This document shows, in pieces, positions 26,427-34,296 of a stretch of DNA of 64,000 nt. The DNA is from Brevibacillus laterosporus LMG 15441. GTDB taxonomy: Bacteria; Bacillota; Bacilli; Brevibacillales; Brevibacillaceae. The notes beneath the pieces were generated by a model. It saw only the letters and a program-made list of their open reading frames with translations, was not told where the DNA came from and did no database searches. Location: contig NZ_CP007806.1 of NCBI RefSeq assembly GCF_000219535.2, positions 564,001 through 628,000 of the forward strand. Direction: 5' to 3'. The stretch's first letter is position 1. Each line of letters opens with the position of its first letter. The translations under genes and the position numbers were made by a program.

Positions 26427-26996
26427 ATGGATATGAGAGAGGCACATATAATTGATTTGGCATCCATTTATAATACAAAAGGAGTATCAATCCAAGACCC
26501 AAAGCTGGTTGCTCAGCTGGATCATATACACAGCAGCATTCCAGGAGAGATATTTCCAAGCGATGAAGTAATTTCATACCAAGGAATCCCTTTTGCCTTT
26601 CCATTAACTGAAGCGGTTGATAACGATGTTATAAGTTGTGATGGCCAAATCGTTGAAGTAAACGCTCAAAGGTCCTTTCAAACCTTAGCTTTCCTCGGTT
26701 TTTCATTATTTGGCGATTATCAGGATAAATTTACAATTCATTATGCGGATGGGGTGGAAGAAGAAGTGCGATTTGGTTTAACTAACTGGAAACAGTATAA
26801 AACTGGAACGCCACTATTTGGAGAGCAGATAGCGATGTCTCTCCCCTATTATGTAGAGAACATGATCCTTACTGAACTTCCAAGAACCGTTTGGCTGCAA
26901 AAAGTAACTCTTCAGCATTCGGGGCACATCAAGCAAGTTATACTGCCAAGAAATCCATATTTGATTGTAATTGCTCTTACCCTGTGTAACGTATAG
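26427..26996 (+). CDS. Single-domain beta-sandwich protein, carbohydrate-binding-like
   Basis: The 189-residue protein has no signal peptide and no catalytic motif. Its pattern DLASIYNTKGVS, PSDEVISYQGIPFAFP, DNDVISCDGQIVEV, TLAFLGFSLFGD and FTIHYADGVEE closely follows beta-sandwich domains found at the C-terminus of secreted glycosidases (NPCBM-like group). Here it stands alone and should be cytoplasmic. It lies between the two BtrH-like genes with GAGGTG before ATG 26427. It might bind the product, the acceptor or the enzymes. I assign no function. Confidence 0.55.
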   Translation: MDMREAHIIDLASIYNTKGVSIQDPKLVAQLDHIHSSIPGEIFPSDEVISYQGIPFAFPLTEAVDNDVISCDGQIVEVNAQRSFQTLAFLGFSLFGDYQDKFTIHYADGVEEEVRFGLTNWKQYKTGTPLFGEQIAMSLPYYVENMILTELPRTVWLQKVTLQHSGHIKQVILPRNPYLIVIALTLCNV

Positions 26997-27028
26997 AGCC
27001 TACAGGTTGGAAAGGAAGCGTTACAGCA

Positions 27029-28174
27029 ATGAAAATACCATTTCTACCAGAAAGAAAAGCTCCTTACTACTCTATTTGTCTTCATGTCATCTTGCATGAG
27101 CGATTAAGGAATGAGGGAATGACTAGTTTTCTTAGCTTACATCCTAATCTAGAGATGTATAGTGTAACAGTTTATTCTAAGAAACAAGACACAATCAACA
27201 TGCAGTATGGTTTATGGGATGAATATATAGATTCTTTCCGTTTAGGTAAGCTGGGTTACGGAATCAGCCCAGAGCATATGGGTTATGAAGTAGAGAATAT
27301 CTCGTTTGCTTCCTATGAGGAAGGAAAACAAGCTATTATGCATAATATTCAAAACGGAAAACTTTCGTTGATTGGTGCTTCATATTTTCACCTGCCTTAT
27401 AGCGAATTTTATCATAGTGATAAGTATCTAATAAATTACAGTAGTCTCCACCCCGGAATTACGAAGCATTGGATATCTGTATATGGGATAGATGAGCAGA
27501 AAGCACTGATCTATGATGGTGTTCCGGGAGATTACGTTGGGAGTATACAACTTCAGGACTTTGAAGCGTGCTGGCGTGGAGATCGAGCTATAAAACAATT
27601 AGAAAACAATTCGAAAGTACAGGGGAAAAAAGAGTTTCAAATGCTACAGCTATATGAAGTTTCAAAAATAGAACAAAGTGATGTTATGAAACTAATGGAG
27701 AGTGTAGCCACTACAGTTGCTTTTGAATATACTCGGGGGTTGATCATTCGAGAAAATAACGAAACACATTACTTTGGAAGAAGTGCAATTCATCAGTTAG
27801 TAGAGGATTTGGGCTCCTATTTACAGGATGATCAACTAGGCGGGGAACACCTTTCTGATTATGGTCAAGCTGTTTTGGAAATAAAACTGATGCGCTACTA
27901 TTATCTGGATTTGCTTAAAGATTTGGTAATGTTATACGGTTTTGTTTATGAGGAGGACTTGGCCCAGTTTGAGAAGATTGTGAAACGATGGGAAGTCATC
28001 AACATTGGTCTGATGAAGCATATTTTACGACAGTCACCACTTAAAAAGTTTTTAAAAACAACAATTGAGTCAATAGAGCAAGTGGGGATGCAGGAGAATC
28101 AATTTTTTATTGAGTTTCTTCACAGACACTCTCATATTTCCTTAGTAGAGCCCATAAAAACAATCCAAATATGA
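27029..28174 (+). CDS. BtrH-like acyltransferase/papain-fold protein, second copy
   Basis: The 381-residue protein repeats the architecture of the gene two positions upstream, with low similarity. Candidate triad: Cys17 in YYSICLHVIL, His147 in GITKHWISVYGID and Asp163 in LIYDGVPGDYVGS, then a helical C-terminal half. Two such proteins in one cluster would suit two successive amide-forming transfers from the carrier protein. The Cys assignment is less certain than the His and Asp. GGAAAGGAAG precedes ATG 27029. Confidence 0.55.
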   Translation: MKIPFLPERKAPYYSICLHVILHERLRNEGMTSFLSLHPNLEMYSVTVYSKKQDTINMQYGLWDEYIDSFRLGKLGYGISPEHMGYEVENISFASYEEGKQAIMHNIQNGKLSLIGASYFHLPYSEFYHSDKYLINYSSLHPGITKHWISVYGIDEQKALIYDGVPGDYVGSIQLQDFEACWRGDRAIKQLENNSKVQGKKEFQMLQLYEVSKIEQSDVMKLMESVATTVAFEYTRGLIIRENNETHYFGRSAIHQLVEDLGSYLQDDQLGGEHLSDYGQAVLEIKLMRYYYLDLLKDLVMLYGFVYEEDLAQFEKIVKRWEVINIGLMKHILRQSPLKKFLKTTIESIEQVGMQENQFFIEFLHRHSHISLVEPIKTIQI

Positions 28175-28199
28175 TCTCCCAGAGAAGGGAAGAAGCGGC

Positions 28200-29555
28200 T
28201 TGATAAATTATGAGGTTTTTGTTGGTAATACATCCTATACAGCACTTATTAAACAAGAAATACAACAGCTTACGCTTTGTATGAATCATCAGGGAGTTTC
28301 AGCAGGTAATCTGGTTGCGATTGCTATTCACGAACCCATCTCTTGGTTGGTTGCCTATTATGCCTGCAAAGAACTGGAGGCAGTTCCTGTTGTGATCGGA
28401 AAGGTGGCCGAATTAGATAAACAACTGGAGATAGTCCGAGCTGACTATGTGTGCTATACAAGCGATCATTATAAGATACAAATTGAGAGCCTATCTGTGG
28501 TAAAGGAAAGAAATATACCTAGCAATACAGGGCTCATCTGCAGAACCTCAGGCTCAACTGTAGGAATGCCTAAATATGTAGCCTGGAGTAAAGAAGGGAT
28601 TACGTATCAGAAACAGGAGACGACACGAGTATTCGGATACAAAGAGGGAGAACGGCTTCTTTTTACATTGCCACTTTGGGGAGCTTATGGATTAAGTATT
28701 GTGGGAGTTTTGGAACACAACAGTATGGATTTGGTTATTCCTGCTAATTTACGTCCGCGCTCCATAATTACCGTTCTGGAAAAGCAAAACGTCTGCTGGG
28801 TAGAAAGCGCTCCTTTTTTTTATCAAACTATGCTTCCTTATCTATTAAAAGAGCAGAGAGGGATTGAAGAAATTGGAGTAAAGGGATGGGGCTGTGGAGG
28901 CGACCTGCTTACCCATACTTTTGTTCAACAATGGGTGAAAATGACAGGGGTTCCCATATTGGATGGTTATGGATTAACGGAAGCGGGTCCTAATGTATCA
29001 CTGAATCGTCCTTATGATTATTGTTATGGAACCGTCGGCAAACCTCTTAGCGGAACAGAAATCAATTTTTCTGAGGATAGAGAGTTGTGGGTTCGAAGCC
29101 CTTCAGTAATGCTAGGTTATTATGCCAATGGACAAGTAGATGCTTCGATGCTTCATAATGGATGGCTGTCTACTGGTGATATGGCAACGAGAGATGAACA
29201 TGGATACGTGACTATTTTGGGAAGAAAAAAGAATATCATTATTGTCAATGGATATAATGTCAGCCCGGAATATGTGGAAAGAACGATCAGAGAACATCAC
29301 GGAATAAGAGACGTAGCTGTTGTAGGGGTCCCTCATCCAACACGTGGAAATCGATTGTGTGCTTTTGTAGTGGGGGATGCTTCTCTTACAAAAAGAGATA
29401 TTGACCTATTTATAAAGGATAAGGTAGACGAGCCTTCCCGACCAAGTTTTTATGAAATAATCCCCCATCTACCGGTACTTGCTAACGGAAAGACAGATCG
29501 AAATCAACTGAAAGCGATAGCTGAAGTCCGATTTGGTCAAGAAAGTTTCGCGTAG
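28200..29555 (+). CDS. AMP-forming acyl-CoA/acyl-ACP ligase (ANL superfamily)
   Basis: The 451-residue protein starts at TTG 28200 behind AGAAGGGAAG; the nearby ATG is out of frame. Core motifs are present: CRTSGSTVGMPKYV (phosphate loop), DGYGLTEAGP (A5), WLSTGDMATRDEHGYVTILGR (A7-A8) and the C-terminal catalytic Lys in LANGKTDRNQL (A10). It is somewhat short because the N-terminal subdomain is reduced. It should adenylate a carboxylic acid and pass it to CoA or to the cluster ACP. It is the last gene of the cluster and is followed by a strong terminator. The acid is not predictable. Confidence 0.85.
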   Translation: MINYEVFVGNTSYTALIKQEIQQLTLCMNHQGVSAGNLVAIAIHEPISWLVAYYACKELEAVPVVIGKVAELDKQLEIVRADYVCYTSDHYKIQIESLSVVKERNIPSNTGLICRTSGSTVGMPKYVAWSKEGITYQKQETTRVFGYKEGERLLFTLPLWGAYGLSIVGVLEHNSMDLVIPANLRPRSIITVLEKQNVCWVESAPFFYQTMLPYLLKEQRGIEEIGVKGWGCGGDLLTHTFVQQWVKMTGVPILDGYGLTEAGPNVSLNRPYDYCYGTVGKPLSGTEINFSEDRELWVRSPSVMLGYYANGQVDASMLHNGWLSTGDMATRDEHGYVTILGRKKNIIIVNGYNVSPEYVERTIREHHGIRDVAVVGVPHPTRGNRLCAFVVGDASLTKRDIDLFIKDKVDEPSRPSFYEIIPHLPVLANGKTDRNQLKAIAEVRFGQESFA

Positions 29556-29612
29556 CCACCTGTAAGTAATAGGACGTCAATAAAGGAGACATGTAGTTTC
29601 AGACTATCTATC

Positions 29613-29663
29613 GACAAACCTCTTTTATGTTAATGACATAAAGTGGGGTTTGTTTTATTTTTC
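29613..29663 (+). terminator. Terminator closing the biosynthetic cluster
   Basis: CAAACCTCTTTTATGT pairs with ACATAAAGTGGGGTTTG, with minor mismatches, and TTTTATTTTT follows. Confidence 0.8.
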
Positions 29664-29714
29664 GTTTGAAAAAAGTTATATAAAGATGAAAAAATGTAAT
29701 CATGGATTTATATT

Positions 29715-30194
29715 TTAGGATGTGGTTAGACTTTTTTGCATCTGATAATTACCTAACAAAATCCCTCGGCGCACGACAGTTTGAGCCTGAATTGATTCAT
29801 ATCCATGGGATTCGAAAAAGGGCTTAGCCGTAATGCTTGCATGTGTAGTGATTGTAGTAAGACCAAGTTTTTTAGCTTCTTTTTCCATACAACGTAATAA
29901 TCGGGAAGCAATTCCTTGCCTCTGAAAATCCTTATGGACGTAAAGCCTATCTAAATAGCCTTGAATCGTCATATCACAAAACCCAACGATTGTACGGTTT
30001 ATTTCAGCGACATATGTTCTATTAAGGCGTAGTGACTCAGGCCAACTGATCAGCTTGTTCATTTGTTCGTCCGCTGGAGCCCAAGCATTGAGCTGTTCTG
30101 GTGAGTAGTCATGTGCCGCAATAGAATGAACTGTATCATAAAAGAGTGAGACCAGATGCTCTGTATCCGATTCAGTATACATTCGAACGATCAT
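29715..30194 (-). CDS. GNAT family N-acetyltransferase
   Basis: I start it at the ATG with first base 30194 (159 residues), since AGGAAG overlaps the earlier ATG at 30212. The acetyl-CoA-binding motif is RLYVHKDFQRQGIASRLLRCM, split here as YVHKDFQRQGIASRLL. The following TTHASITAKPFFESHGYE and VVRRG are typical of the family. It acetylates an unidentified small molecule or protein. It converges with the biosynthetic cluster and is probably unrelated to it. Confidence 0.82.
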   Translation of the reverse strand: MIVRMYTESDTEHLVSLFYDTVHSIAAHDYSPEQLNAWAPADEQMNKLISWPESLRLNRTYVAEINRTIVGFCDMTIQGYLDRLYVHKDFQRQGIASRLLRCMEKEAKKLGLTTITTHASITAKPFFESHGYESIQAQTVVRRGILLGNYQMQKSLTTS

Positions 30195-30415
30195 TATCAT
30201 CTTCCTTTTCATATTGTAATAAATAAGAAAACAGTATAATGCTATGGAAAAAGAAGAAGCAATCTTTTACAATCATTATATCTGATTTGATATTTGGCTG
30301 CTTCAGACTCTTATTTGACAATCTATTTTGAAAATTTTGCATTATCCTGTGATCAGCTTATGTTCTGTCTGCTAGATTGGAAAAACTTGATGTGACGACA
30401 TAGCATTATCATTCA

Positions 30416-30680
30416 ACAGAGGGGATTCTGGATATTACATATAAAGGTGTTAATAAATGGACAGCTTTGCAGCAATGGGGGATTCAAAAGGATCAAATGG
30501 TTTGCTTTGGAAACGATCTGTATGACCTCCCGATGTTTCAATAGGTTACTACTCTGTATTGATTGGCAAGTGTGAACCTTTCAGGCTTTGCGCGTAGGGA
30601 ACATGGCATTTGATGATCAAATAGAACAAAATATGATCACTACATTACAGGAGCTATGCTTCCGATTTGCTGAAGTGAAA
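30416..30680 (+). pseudogene. C-terminal remnant of a HAD-family (Cof-type) phosphatase
   Basis: The translation at 30424-30540 reads LDITYKGVNKWTALQQWGI and then CFGNDLYDLPMFQ, the conserved DI..GVNKW and FGND..D motif pair of Cof-type HAD hydrolases. It then stops at TAG, and further related codons (YYSVLIGK) appear with more stops. The catalytic N-terminal DxD part is missing, so this is a decayed gene. Confidence 0.6.
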
Positions 30681-30736
30681 TAGCCAAAAATACTTATACG
30701 ATCAATGTAGAATTGATAGAAAGAGGTGTATTAGCT

Positions 30737-31429
30737 TTGCAACGATCATTAGAAGAGAGACGTGCAGGATTACGTGAAGCGGAAAGAAAAGCAGAAGAGT
30801 TATTCAAACAGGTTGAAGAGAAGGGAATATTGCGCAGTGGAGTAACGGAAAAGCAGGTGAATAAAGAAATATATGAATTGGCTTTTCAAATGTATGGTAT
30901 CAAAAAATATTGGCATAAACGGATTGTAAGAGCGGGTAAAAATACACTGTATCCTTACCGTGAGAATCCCCCAGACTTAACGATCTCTGAGGAGGATATT
31001 ATTTTTCTTGATTTCGGCCCCATTTTTGAAGAATGGGAAGCGGATTTTGGACGGACATACGTGCTTGGAACTGATCCATATAAGCTAAAGCTACGTGATG
31101 ATATCGAGAAAGCTTGGCAGGATGGGAAGGACTTTTTCCGATCAAAACCCAATATAACGGGAAGTGAGCTATTCGAATATATGTGTCGTCTCGCAGAGCA
31201 GTATGGATGGGAATATGGAGGACCGCACGCAGGTCATCTAATAGGGGAATTCCCTCATGAGCGAATTCAAGGGGATGAGGTAGAGAATTACATCCATGCT
31301 GATAATAACATTGACATGCGAGAGCCTGATAAGGATGGGAGACCGCGAGATTGGATCTTAGAGGTGCATTTTGTTGATCGTGAGCGTGAAATCGGAGGGT
31401 TTTTTGAGCAGTTATTAACAGTCGAATAG
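30737..31429 (+). CDS. M24-family metallopeptidase (Xaa-Pro aminopeptidase-like)
   Basis: I start it at TTG 30737, eight bases after AGAGGTG (about 230 residues); the frame continues to 30713. It is a compact pita-bread domain with all five metal ligands in order: Asp in FLDFGPIF, Asp in EADFGRTY, His in GPHAGHLIG, Glu in ILEVHF and Glu in GGFFEQLL. It lacks the N-terminal domain of classical aminopeptidase P, so it resembles methionine-aminopeptidase-sized members. The substrate is probably a short peptide or related compound; the start codon is uncertain. Confidence 0.78.
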   Translation: MQRSLEERRAGLREAERKAEELFKQVEEKGILRSGVTEKQVNKEIYELAFQMYGIKKYWHKRIVRAGKNTLYPYRENPPDLTISEEDIIFLDFGPIFEEWEADFGRTYVLGTDPYKLKLRDDIEKAWQDGKDFFRSKPNITGSELFEYMCRLAEQYGWEYGGPHAGHLIGEFPHERIQGDEVENYIHADNNIDMREPDKDGRPRDWILEVHFVDREREIGGFFEQLLTVE

Positions 31430-31495
31430 CCTTGGGGGAGTTGAATTTTATAAAAAATAAGCAGGGAATCAATGAGCTTTCGATAAGAAATGAAT

Positions 31496-31532
31496 AAAAA
31501 GAGCGTCCGCAATAAAGGAGACGCTCTTTTTT
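31496..31532 (+). terminator. Terminator after the M24 gene
   Basis: AAAAAGAGCGTC pairs with GACGCTCTTTTTT. The A and T runs make it usable from both strands. Confidence 0.8.
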
Positions 31533-31580
31533 AGTCATTCTTGTACTGCCGCAATCATATCGGAGCGGCAGGCATTGTTA

Positions 31581-32135
31581 TTAACGTATCAGCAACGAAT
31601 TGATCAGCTCTGATGCCATTTTCAATAAGGCTTGCAGTTGAATCGCTAATGAACTGCTTAGCTCAGCAAACATGTTAGCGTCCATTGATACAATAATGAG
31701 CAGAAGGCAGGCGATAAATACGCCTTTTTCTACGGAACTTCCTGTTTTAAAAGCAAGAGGCAATTTTATTCTTGCTTTACTAAAAGGATAGAACAGGGGT
31801 ACACCGGCAACCGTTAATAAATCCCCTACGATATGAAAGAGATATCCAATCCACAAGCCTAAAAATACGTTCTCCTTCATAAAGAATCCAAGGGGAAATA
31901 AACAAAGCCAAAAAGGCAGAGCATGTGTTAGGCCACGGTGTCCTAATGTTTTACTCATTACCCTCGATGTTTTGGATAGTTTTTTACCTATGTAAGATTT
32001 AGGATGATCAATATCGGGCAATAAGCTTCCCACAGCTACTCCCATTACATAGTCTGTTTGGAATGGGATATCCAAAAACTTCGCTACACATACCCCAGCC
32101 AGTGTTGAAAAAGCAATATGCGTTTTATACTTCAA
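31581..32135 (-). CDS. YdjM-like membrane-bound metal-dependent hydrolase (DUF457)
   Basis: The 184-residue membrane protein starts at TTG (first base 32135) behind AGAGGGGGAG. It shows the DUF457 His/Asp pattern: THIAFSTLAG near the N-terminus, GSLLPDIDHPKS, LGHRGLTHALPF and YLFHIVGDLLTVAGVPLFYPF. These residues bind metal in the membrane plane. Family function is poorly defined; related proteins are linked to phospholipid turnover or the SOS response. Confidence 0.8.
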   Translation of the reverse strand: MKYKTHIAFSTLAGVCVAKFLDIPFQTDYVMGVAVGSLLPDIDHPKSYIGKKLSKTSRVMSKTLGHRGLTHALPFWLCLFPLGFFMKENVFLGLWIGYLFHIVGDLLTVAGVPLFYPFSKARIKLPLAFKTGSSVEKGVFIACLLLIIVSMDANMFAELSSSLAIQLQALLKMASELINSLLIR

Positions 32136-32217
32136 GATGCTCCCCCTCTTTTTGCTGTAAACAAAGAGGGAATAATTCCGTACTACAGATGATACCGCTC
32201 TTTGAATAGCTTCTGAT

Positions 32218-32246
32218 AAAAAAGAGAACTTTTGTTCTCTTTTTTA
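32218..32246 (-). terminator. Terminator after the mqnB-mqnD operon
   Basis: AAAAAAGAGAAC pairs with GTTCTCTTTTTT across a four-base loop. On the minus strand it lies downstream of mqnD. The 200 bases between it and mqnD hold nothing I recognise. Confidence 0.7.
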
Positions 32247-32453
32247 TACTACCATATTTCTTTGCAGGTGGGCAGTCTTTCTTGAAATAATTTACTTTTT
32301 AGTGGGAAACCATACCGCTTCAAATAAAAGACGCGTAAAGGAGTAGTGTGCCAAAAAACACTGCCAGAAGAAAATGACTACATTCTCAAAATGGCGGCTT
32401 ATTTATTGACATTCTATGCCTGGAAGCGTTTGTTACTTTAAAAAGAAACTCGA

Positions 32454-33311
32454 TTATCGCAATAATTTCAGATCAAACTCCGGAACAAGTCCTTCTTGTG
32501 CAGCGCGACTTAAAAGAGCAGTTACGGCCGCATATCCATCTTCCCCTAGATCCGCAGTAAATTTGTTTACATACAAATTAATATGAGCTTGGGTTACTGC
32601 TGGGTCCATTTCCTGAGCATGGTGCATGATATATTCTCTGGACGCTTCCGGATGTGCCCAAGCATATTCTACGGAGGCACGGGTCCAGCTAGCAATAGCA
32701 TCCAAATCCAACGAGCGTCGAGCGATAATGGCACCTAGTGGAATCGGTAGCCCTGTATCCGTTTCCCACCAATTACCTAAGTCAGTCATCAAAGAAAGAC
32801 CATAGGAAGGATAAGTAAAACGTGCTTCGTGGATTACTAAACCGGCATCAATTTTACCATCGCGTACAGCAGGCATAATTTCGTGGAAAGGCATTACAAT
32901 AATTTCTCCTACTCCGCCGGGCACATTTTGGGCAGCCCATAGACGGAATAATAGATAAGCGGTGGAGCGTTCGCTAGGAACAGCTACGCGTTTGCCAGAT
33001 AAAGCGGAAGGCTCAGCTTGTTGTTGGGATGGCTGATCAATAGCAGACGAGTTTTTCGTTAAGACTAAGGGACCGCACCCTCTACCCAACGCTCCGCCAC
33101 ATGGCAGCAGGGCGTATTCCGACAATACCCAAGGAAGTGCAGCGTAGGAAATTTTGAGTACTTCTGGACCAGTTAAACTAGCTGCAAGTCCATTCGTGAT
33201 ATCAATATCTGCGTACATAACATCTAGGGCTGGAGCTTGGGGAATGAGTCCATGAACCCAAGCATGAAAAACAAATGTATCATTAGGGCAAGGGGAAAAG
33301 GCAATTTTCAT
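32454..33311 (-). CDS. mqnD: 1,4-dihydroxy-6-naphthoate synthase MqnD (futalosine pathway)
   Basis: The 285-residue protein begins MKIAFSPCPNDTFVFHAWVHG, the hallmark N-terminus of MqnD, and continues with the two-lobe binding-protein fold: VLKISYAALPWVL, ALGRGCGPLVL, KRVAVPSERSTAYLLF and IDAGLVIHEARFTY. It converts cyclic dehypoxanthinyl futalosine to 1,4-dihydroxy-6-naphthoate in menaquinone synthesis. Its ATG overlaps the end of mqnB by four bases, so the two are co-translated. The presence of mqnB and mqnD indicates the futalosine route rather than the classical Men route. Confidence 0.93.
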   Translation of the reverse strand: MKIAFSPCPNDTFVFHAWVHGLIPQAPALDVMYADIDITNGLAASLTGPEVLKISYAALPWVLSEYALLPCGGALGRGCGPLVLTKNSSAIDQPSQQQAEPSALSGKRVAVPSERSTAYLLFRLWAAQNVPGGVGEIIVMPFHEIMPAVRDGKIDAGLVIHEARFTYPSYGLSLMTDLGNWWETDTGLPIPLGAIIARRSLDLDAIASWTRASVEYAWAHPEASREYIMHHAQEMDPAVTQAHINLYVNKFTADLGEDGYAAVTALLSRAAQEGLVPEFDLKLLR

Positions 33312-34024
33312 CGTAACACCTCCACAAGTACTGAGCTTACTTTTTCAAGAGCTTCTAATGCTTCTTTTATACGCCAAGCGGAACGGTCGCGCGGACCTAC
33401 AGGATTAGAAATAGTGCGAATTTCCAATACGGGAATCTCGAATTGCTGTGCGGCGGTTGCTACTCCATATCCCTCCATCGCTTCAGCAGTCGCTCCCACT
33501 ATTCTGCTGGCTATGGCTGTGGCTGTTTCGGCACGGCCTGTTACTGTGGAAACCGTGAGAATTGAGCCGGTATGGGTAGGTAAACCGGCAATGCGCAGGG
33601 CTTCTGCTACACGCTTTGCCAGCGTAATGTCTACAGGGATTCGAGCGGAACCAAATCCTAGTTCGTCCAAGCTTAGAAATCCATCAGAGGTTTCGGCACC
33701 GAGATCGGCGGCCAAGATTTCATCTGCTACCACCACTGAAGCTATATCAGCTTTCTCTTTAAATCCACCAGCAATACCAGCGCAAATGACTACATCATAT
33801 GCAGTCGCCGCCAACGTGCGTGCTGTACTTGCTGCGGCACAGACTGCACCAACACCACCCACTAGAACGTTGAAGCCTTCTGCACCGTTTAAGCCGCGGA
33901 TTACCGCTTCTTGTTCGGCTTCTACAGAGGTGACGATAAGTATACGTTTTAGTGATCGTGAGGATGGATTGTTCGAGTTTACAAATGTACCCGAAGAGAT
34001 TTCTGCTTGTTTAGCTTGATTCAT
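33308..34024 (-). CDS. mqnB: Futalosine hydrolase MqnB
   Basis: The 238-residue protein is a nucleoside-phosphorylase-fold hydrolase. After a 25-residue leader come ILIVTSVEAEQEAVIRGL, VLVGGVGAVCAAASTA, VVICAGIAGGF, AEAMEGYGVATAA (the MEG purine-ribose contact) and EIRTISNPVGPRDRSAW. MqnB removes hypoxanthine from futalosine. AAGGAG precedes ATG 34024 and mqnD follows with a 4-base overlap. The two enzymes are consecutive or near-consecutive in the pathway. Confidence 0.92.
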   Translation of the reverse strand: MNQAKQAEISSGTFVNSNNPSSRSLKRILIVTSVEAEQEAVIRGLNGAEGFNVLVGGVGAVCAAASTARTLAATAYDVVICAGIAGGFKEKADIASVVVADEILAADLGAETSDGFLSLDELGFGSARIPVDITLAKRVAEALRIAGLPTHTGSILTVSTVTGRAETATAIASRIVGATAEAMEGYGVATAAQQFEIPVLEIRTISNPVGPRDRSAWRIKEALEALEKVSSVLVEVLR

Positions 34025-34244
34025 GTGAACAATCTCCTTTTCGTGTAAACCATAACGTGAGCTCTTGAAAGACTATATAAAACGAATCCTCTCTATAATA
34101 AAGAAGAAAGCGGAATATAAAAGCTTCTGCCTCCAATTATACAAAGTTGAGCCGTTGAGTGAAACACTTTATAAGGCGTTCAAGTTTGAGTTATGCGTTG
34201 TCGACTACTGTTTTGGCTATCTGTATATAAGGATGAAGACATAA

Positions 34245-34278
34245 TAAAAAAGACTCCGATCTTGTCTATCGGAGTCTC
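34245..34278 (-). terminator. Terminator after the glutaminase gene
   Basis: AGACTCCGAT pairs with ATCGGAGTCT. On the minus strand it is followed by a T-run (AAAAAA on the plus strand). Confidence 0.75.
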
Positions 34279-34296
34279 ATGCACTTATCTTTTTAG

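Noticed and set aside
25432-28174. BtrH-like proteins read as bacteriocin C39 peptidases
   Set aside because: No leader peptide gene and no peptidase-ABC fusion are nearby. The ACP, ligase and oxygenase favour acyl transfer.
30999-31538. 179-codon minus-strand frame over the M24 peptidase
   Set aside because: It covers the plus-strand gene with all five metal ligands and crosses a terminator.
33237-34019. 260-codon plus-strand frame opposite mqnB
   Set aside because: It is antisense to clear mqnB codons, rich in Ser/Thr/Ala/Arg, and has no recognisable motif.
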